NCBI GenBank assembly: GCA_028288395.1
Contig: JAQBNV010000004.1
Coordinates: forward strand, 1-10,008
Reading direction: 5' to 3'
Source: Adhaeribacter sp.
Lineage (GTDB): Bacteria > Bacteroidota > Bacteroidia > Cytophagales > Hymenobacteraceae
DNA: 10,008 bases
Part shown: positions 7,428 to 10,008 of the stretch, in pieces
Position numbering within the stretch: position 1 is the stretch's first letter
How the letters are laid out: each line of letters starts with the position of its first letter
Notes under the pieces: model-generated
Databases searched by the model: none
What the model was told of the DNA's origin: nothing
Seen by the model: the letters and a program-made list of their open reading frames with translations, nothing else
Program-made: the position numbers and the translations under genes

Positions 7428-8510
7428 TTAAATTTTCGGGCTAACGGTTTTTAGCATTTCCAGCACCATTTTCTCCACCGGCGAAAGGTAAGGCGTACCG
7501 GTATTGGTTGGATCATGCTGCTTCAGGTAATCGTAAAGTTTATCTTCTTTAAAAATATCCAGCACCTGCGGGTGTACATAATATTTGCTGCAAACCGAAG
7601 GTGTATTGCCCAGGCCTTTGGCTACTTGTTTAAAGGCCTCTTTCACCGTTTTTTCTTTTTCTAATTCCGGCTGCTGATCCAGCATTTGCTCCAGGCATTG
7701 CACCATCAGAACAGTACCGCCCCACGTCCGGAAATCCTTGGCGGTAAAATCCTGCTGACTTATTTCCTGAATATATCCGTTCACGTCGCCCGATTCCAGG
7801 GTTTGCCGCTCGCCACTTTCGTTGTAATACTGAAACAAGTCGTAACCCGGAATTTCTTTGCATTTTTTTACCAGCTTGGCCAACCGGCGATCCTGAATAT
7901 CTATTTCGTGCTCCACTCCTTTCTTGCCCACAAAACTAAACCGGATATTATCTCCTTCGATTTTAACGTGTCGATCGCGCAGCGTAGTTAAGCCGTAGGA
8001 TTTATTAGACTGGGCATAAAAGCGGTTACCGATCCGGATGAGCGAATTATCGAGCAGGTTTACCACTATGGCTACTACTTTCTTTTTATTTAAGTCTTTT
8101 TGGGCTATATCTTTTGCGATTTGTTCCCGCATGTGGGGCAAACTTTCGCCGAAGGCGATCATCCGGCCAAACTTGGTTAAGCTCCGCACATCGCGCCATT
8201 TGGCGTGGTAAATATATTGCTTACGTCCTTTCTGATCACGGCCGGTAGCCTGAATATGGCCATTAGGCGAAGGACAAATCCAGACATCGGTCCAGGCCGG
8301 CGGAATCATGAGCTTTTTTATTCGCTCCAGGGTTTTCTCGTCGGTAATTTCGCTTTCCTTCTGGTCATAGTAAACAAAAGATTGGTCCTGGGGAACACGG
8401 GTTAAACCTTTACGGGTATCGGGCAGGTAACGTAAACCAGCCATGGCCGCCGCGCCTGCCGGATCGGCATGCAGGGCCTGGGCATCTATCTCTGCTAAAT
8501 TATTTGCCAT
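7428..8510 (-). CDS. DNA topoisomerase IB (poxvirus/eukaryote-like)
   Basis: ATP-independent enzyme that relaxes supercoils through a 3'-phosphotyrosyl intermediate. The 360-residue length suits bacterial TopIB. An N-terminal beta domain (~28-105) contains YLPDTRKGLTRV, IPPAWTDVWICPSPNGHIQ and QYIYHAKWR. The catalytic domain follows with Arg159 (LIRIGN), Lys196 (FVGKKG), Arg261 (AKDFRTWGGT), Asn302 (GNTPS) and nucleophile Tyr311 (KYYVHP). The spacings 37, 65, 41 and 9 equal those I recall for the Deinococcus radiodurans pentad, so all catalytic residues are present. NKSYGLTTLRDRH at 169-181 is also diagnostic. The ATG at 8510 follows TTTTGCTATT-rich sequence with no Shine-Dalgarno. The gene is divergent from the M48 protease gene and convergent with the lipoprotein gene. 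Bacterial TopIB has a scattered distribution and is thought to derive from transfer with eukaryotes or viruses; nothing here marks a recent transfer. Confidence 0.95.
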   Translation of the reverse strand: MANNLAEIDAQALHADPAGAAAMAGLRYLPDTRKGLTRVPQDQSFVYYDQKESEITDEKTLERIKKLMIPPAWTDVWICPSPNGHIQATGRDQKGRKQYIYHAKWRDVRSLTKFGRMIAFGESLPHMREQIAKDIAQKDLNKKKVVAIVVNLLDNSLIRIGNRFYAQSNKSYGLTTLRDRHVKIEGDNIRFSFVGKKGVEHEIDIQDRRLAKLVKKCKEIPGYDLFQYYNESGERQTLESGDVNGYIQEISQQDFTAKDFRTWGGTVLMVQCLEQMLDQQPELEKEKTVKEAFKQVAKGLGNTPSVCSKYYVHPQVLDIFKEDKLYDYLKQHDPTNTGTPYLSPVEKMVLEMLKTVSPKI

Positions 8511-8602
8511 TTTTGCTATTAAAACCAGTAAGCTGTGTGCTTTATAACCGAAATACGGCTAAAAAGTTATTTCTTATTTTAGTAGGTTTGCGCCGCCATT
8601 GA

Positions 8603-8642
8603 TGCCAGGCAATAAATTTGGCTATAAAATTATTGCCTGGTA
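8603..8642. repeat. Inverted repeat between divergent topIB and M48 genes
   Basis: CCAGGCAATAA (8605-8615) and TTATTGCCTGG (8630-8640) are perfect 11-bp inverted copies. Pairing extends outward by a G-T and a T-A pair, and inward by TTT/AAA after one A-A mismatch, giving a near-complete 40-base dyad with a short loop. Neither strand continues into a T-run, so it is unlikely to be a terminator. It lies 93 bases upstream of the topIB start and 143 bases upstream of the protease start, a fitting place for a shared operator. A dispersed REP-like element is the main alternative. Confidence 0.55.
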
Positions 8643-8784
8643 CTAAAAATTACGTCGCAAATTTTTTATTTTTTTCGTACAGACATTTTAAAAGAGAATC
8701 TGGCTCCTGGGGTAATGCTTAAATCAACCCAATAATAAGCTCCTGGAGGTGTATTGAGCCAGCTTAGCTAACAAATTAACAAAC

Positions 8785-9609
8785 ATGAAAAAAAAATTAA
8801 AATATTATCGCCTGCCCTTATTTAGTTTTCTGTTAATATTTTTTACGTCGGCCTGCACCAAAGATAAAAACGGTGATCGCCTGTTATTTTCCATCGAAGA
8901 CGACATTGCCTTAGGCCAACAGGTTGCGGCTTCGGTAGATTCTACTTACCGGGCTCAGGGAACCTTAATCGAACGAAGTAACACCAGGTACACCACTGCC
9001 TATCAGCAACTCGACCGCATCGTGAACCGGATATTAAGTTCGGGACAGGTCGCTTACAAGGATGAATTTAAATGGGACACCAAAATAATAAAAGACGATA
9101 AAGTTCTGAATGCTTTTGCTACTCCCGGCGGCCACATTTACGTTTTTTCGGGCCTGATTAAATACCTGGATACAGAAGATCAGTTTGCCGGAGTATTGGG
9201 TCACGAAATTGCGCACGCCGATAAGCGGCATACCACAAAACAGTTACAAACCCAATACGGAATAAACTTATTATTAGCCATCGTGCTCGGCGAAAACCAG
9301 GGTGCGCTTACCCAAATTGCGACAGGTCTTACCTCTTTGAAATTTGGCCGGGATGCCGAACGCGAAGCCGATAATTTTTCGGTGGTTTACCTGGGCGGAA
9401 CCGATTTCTACGCGTGCAACGGGGCTGCCGGATTTTTTGAAAAAATGCGGGCCGAAAACCAGAGCGCCAATCCACCTGAATTTTTAAGCACCCACCCCGA
9501 CCCGGGTAACCGCATCCAGGCCATCAACGATAAAGCCCAGCAACAAGGTTGTAAAACCACCTCTTCAGCTTCTTCCGGCTACGCCCAGCTTAAGAATAAT
9601 TTAAATTAG
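8785..9609 (+). CDS. M48 family zinc metalloprotease, lipoprotein
   Basis: Predicted envelope-anchored protease of 274 residues. Basic MKKKLKYYR, hydrophobic 11-21 and lipobox TSAC (Cys24) give a lipoprotein signal. The M48 domain (~70-250) carries the zinc site HEIAH (140-144: His140, catalytic Glu141, His144) and the third ligand Glu192 in AEREAD (191-196). Family motifs around it are NAFATPGGHIYVFSGLI (109-125) and LSTHPDPGNRIQAI (234-247). It resembles the catalytic part of BepA/YfgC and LoiP, which handle misfolded outer-membrane proteins, but has no TPR domain; the serine-rich tail after 250 looks disordered. A role in envelope quality control is inferred from the family. The ATG at 8785 directly precedes the signal peptide; GGAGG at 8745-8749 is too far upstream to serve it. 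An intrinsic terminator follows 26 bases after the stop codon, so the gene appears monocistronic. Confidence 0.93.
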   Translation: MKKKLKYYRLPLFSFLLIFFTSACTKDKNGDRLLFSIEDDIALGQQVAASVDSTYRAQGTLIERSNTRYTTAYQQLDRIVNRILSSGQVAYKDEFKWDTKIIKDDKVLNAFATPGGHIYVFSGLIKYLDTEDQFAGVLGHEIAHADKRHTTKQLQTQYGINLLLAIVLGENQGALTQIATGLTSLKFGRDAEREADNFSVVYLGGTDFYACNGAAGFFEKMRAENQSANPPEFLSTHPDPGNRIQAINDKAQQQGCKTTSSASSGYAQLKNNLN

Positions 9610-9635
9610 TAACCTCATGTGATTAAAATAAGTAG

Positions 9636-9662
9636 ATCCCGGTAGCCAGCCGGGATTTTTTT
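9636..9662 (+). terminator. Rho-independent terminator after the M48 gene
   Basis: ATCCCGG (9636-9642) pairs with CCGGGAT (9650-9656) around a TAGCCAG loop, followed by T through 9662. It starts 26 bases beyond the protease stop codon and isolates that gene from the downstream App1-like gene. Confidence 0.9.
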
Positions 9663-9682
9663 ATTTAGAATTGTAGAATATT

Positions 9683-9708
9683 TTTGCCCCCTGGAAGCCG
9701 TGGGCAAA
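9683..9708. repeat. 7-bp inverted repeat upstream of the App1-like gene
   Basis: TTTGCCC (9683-9689) and GGGCAAA (9702-9708) are perfect inverted copies with a 12-base loop. A separate 10-bp palindrome CCGGTACCGG lies at 9750-9759. Both fall in the 118 bases between the terminator and the ATG at 9781, so either could be an operator or leader hairpin. I see no sequence-specific reason to choose. Confidence 0.35.
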
Positions 9709-9780
9709 TTATTTTATAACCTGCATCAATAAAAAACATGAGAATCGCTCCGGTACCGGCGTTTAACTAAATATTTGTAT

Positions 9781-10008
9781 ATGGCAGATTGGCAGAAAAA
9801 ATTAACGAGCCTGGCCTCTAAACTCGAAGATAAAGCAGACGAATTTATTCTTCAGGTGCGGCAGCGCTTAGATTTATTTAAACCTATTCAGATAGTTACT
9901 TACCGGAGTTATGGTACCCGTAACCGGCTTTACCTCAAAGGCCGGGTGTTGGCCGATAATGGAATAACCCCGTCGCGGGATACCGATTCAACTCTGGCAA
10001 ATCTGTTG
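9781..10008 (+). CDS. App1/DUF2183 family protein, N-terminal fragment cut by window end
   Basis: The frame is open for 76 codons to the window end. After an amphipathic, charged start (MADWQKKLTSLASKLEDKAD) it reads LFKPIQIVTYRSYGTRNRLY and then LKGRVLADNGI. This is the segment that, in bacterial DUF2183 proteins, precedes the App1 phosphatase domain (PF09949). Yeast App1 is a phosphatidate phosphatase with a HAD-like DxDxT motif; the bacterial members are largely uncharacterised. The catalytic domain would lie beyond the window, so enzyme activity cannot be judged here. The start has no visible Shine-Dalgarno. AATATTTG just before the ATG resembles the Bacteroidetes -7 element but is too close to serve this start. 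The identification rests on the short GYGT-like and YLKGRVL segments. Confidence 0.7.
   Translation, partial: MADWQKKLTSLASKLEDKADEFILQVRQRLDLFKPIQIVTYRSYGTRNRLYLKGRVLADNGITPSRDTDSTLANLL

Noticed and set aside
7630..8405. Short ORFs on both strands within 7630-8405
   Set aside because: They overlap the topIB frame, which has all catalytic residues; their predicted proteins show no family features.
8745..8749. GGAGG as ribosome binding site of the M48 gene
   Set aside because: It is 35 bases before the ATG; nearby frames opening at TTG 8753 or ATG 8715 have only 5 to 6 codons.
9770..9777. AATATTTG as a promoter for the App1-like gene
   Set aside because: It ends 3 bases before the ATG, so a transcript starting there would lack the start codon.
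1..10008. Mobile element, CRISPR array, toxin-antitoxin or phage defence island
   Set aside because: I found no transposase, integrase, terminal inverted repeats, spaced direct repeats or paired small ORFs; the gene set is housekeeping and envelope related.

Overview
The window looks like a chromosomal segment of a Bacteroidota bacterium, most likely order Cytophagales and possibly near Hymenobacteraceae/Adhaeribacter. The evidence is the Bacteroidetes-type ParE N-terminus, starts that mostly lack a Shine-Dalgarno sequence, very AT-rich spacers around moderately GC-rich genes, and a lipoprotein family I know only from Bacteroidetes. The order is an inference. I see no phage, insertion sequence, CRISPR array, tRNA or rRNA.

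Layout: (1) 1-1380, minus strand: N-terminal three quarters of parE (topoisomerase IV subunit B), cut by the window edge. (2) A divergent AT-rich spacer, then 1706-2833, plus: AI-2E family membrane transporter. (3) 2961-3434, plus: DUF2383/PA2169-type four-helix-bundle protein, closed by a strong hairpin terminator at 3460-3491. (4) 3717-5135, plus: a DEDDh exonuclease fused to a UvrC-like GIY-YIG nuclease with a cysteine cluster, apparently starting at TTG. (5) 5136-5834: a 699-base spacer with no convincing gene but several short perfect palindromes. (6) 5835-7313, plus: a lipoprotein with a motif set like an atypical kinase (RTLDKDP, DFDRH...NW, PKDRDYAF). (7) 7428-8510, minus, convergent with the previous gene: poxvirus/eukaryote-like DNA topoisomerase IB with a complete catalytic pentad. 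(8) A divergent spacer with an 11-bp inverted repeat, then 8785-9609, plus: M48 zinc-metalloprotease lipoprotein and its terminator (9636-9662). (9) 9781-10008, plus: the start of an App1/DUF2183-type protein, cut by the window end.

The genes do not form one pathway. Three act on DNA (ParE, the exonuclease-GIY-YIG fusion, TopIB) and two are predicted envelope lipoproteins (the kinase-like protein and the M48 protease). The AI-2E and DUF2383 genes may be co-transcribed and stress related. This reads as ordinary chromosome rather than an accessory island. The two items most worth a second look are the stand-alone kinase-like lipoprotein and the exonuclease-UvrC-like fusion; neither is proven to be a new system.
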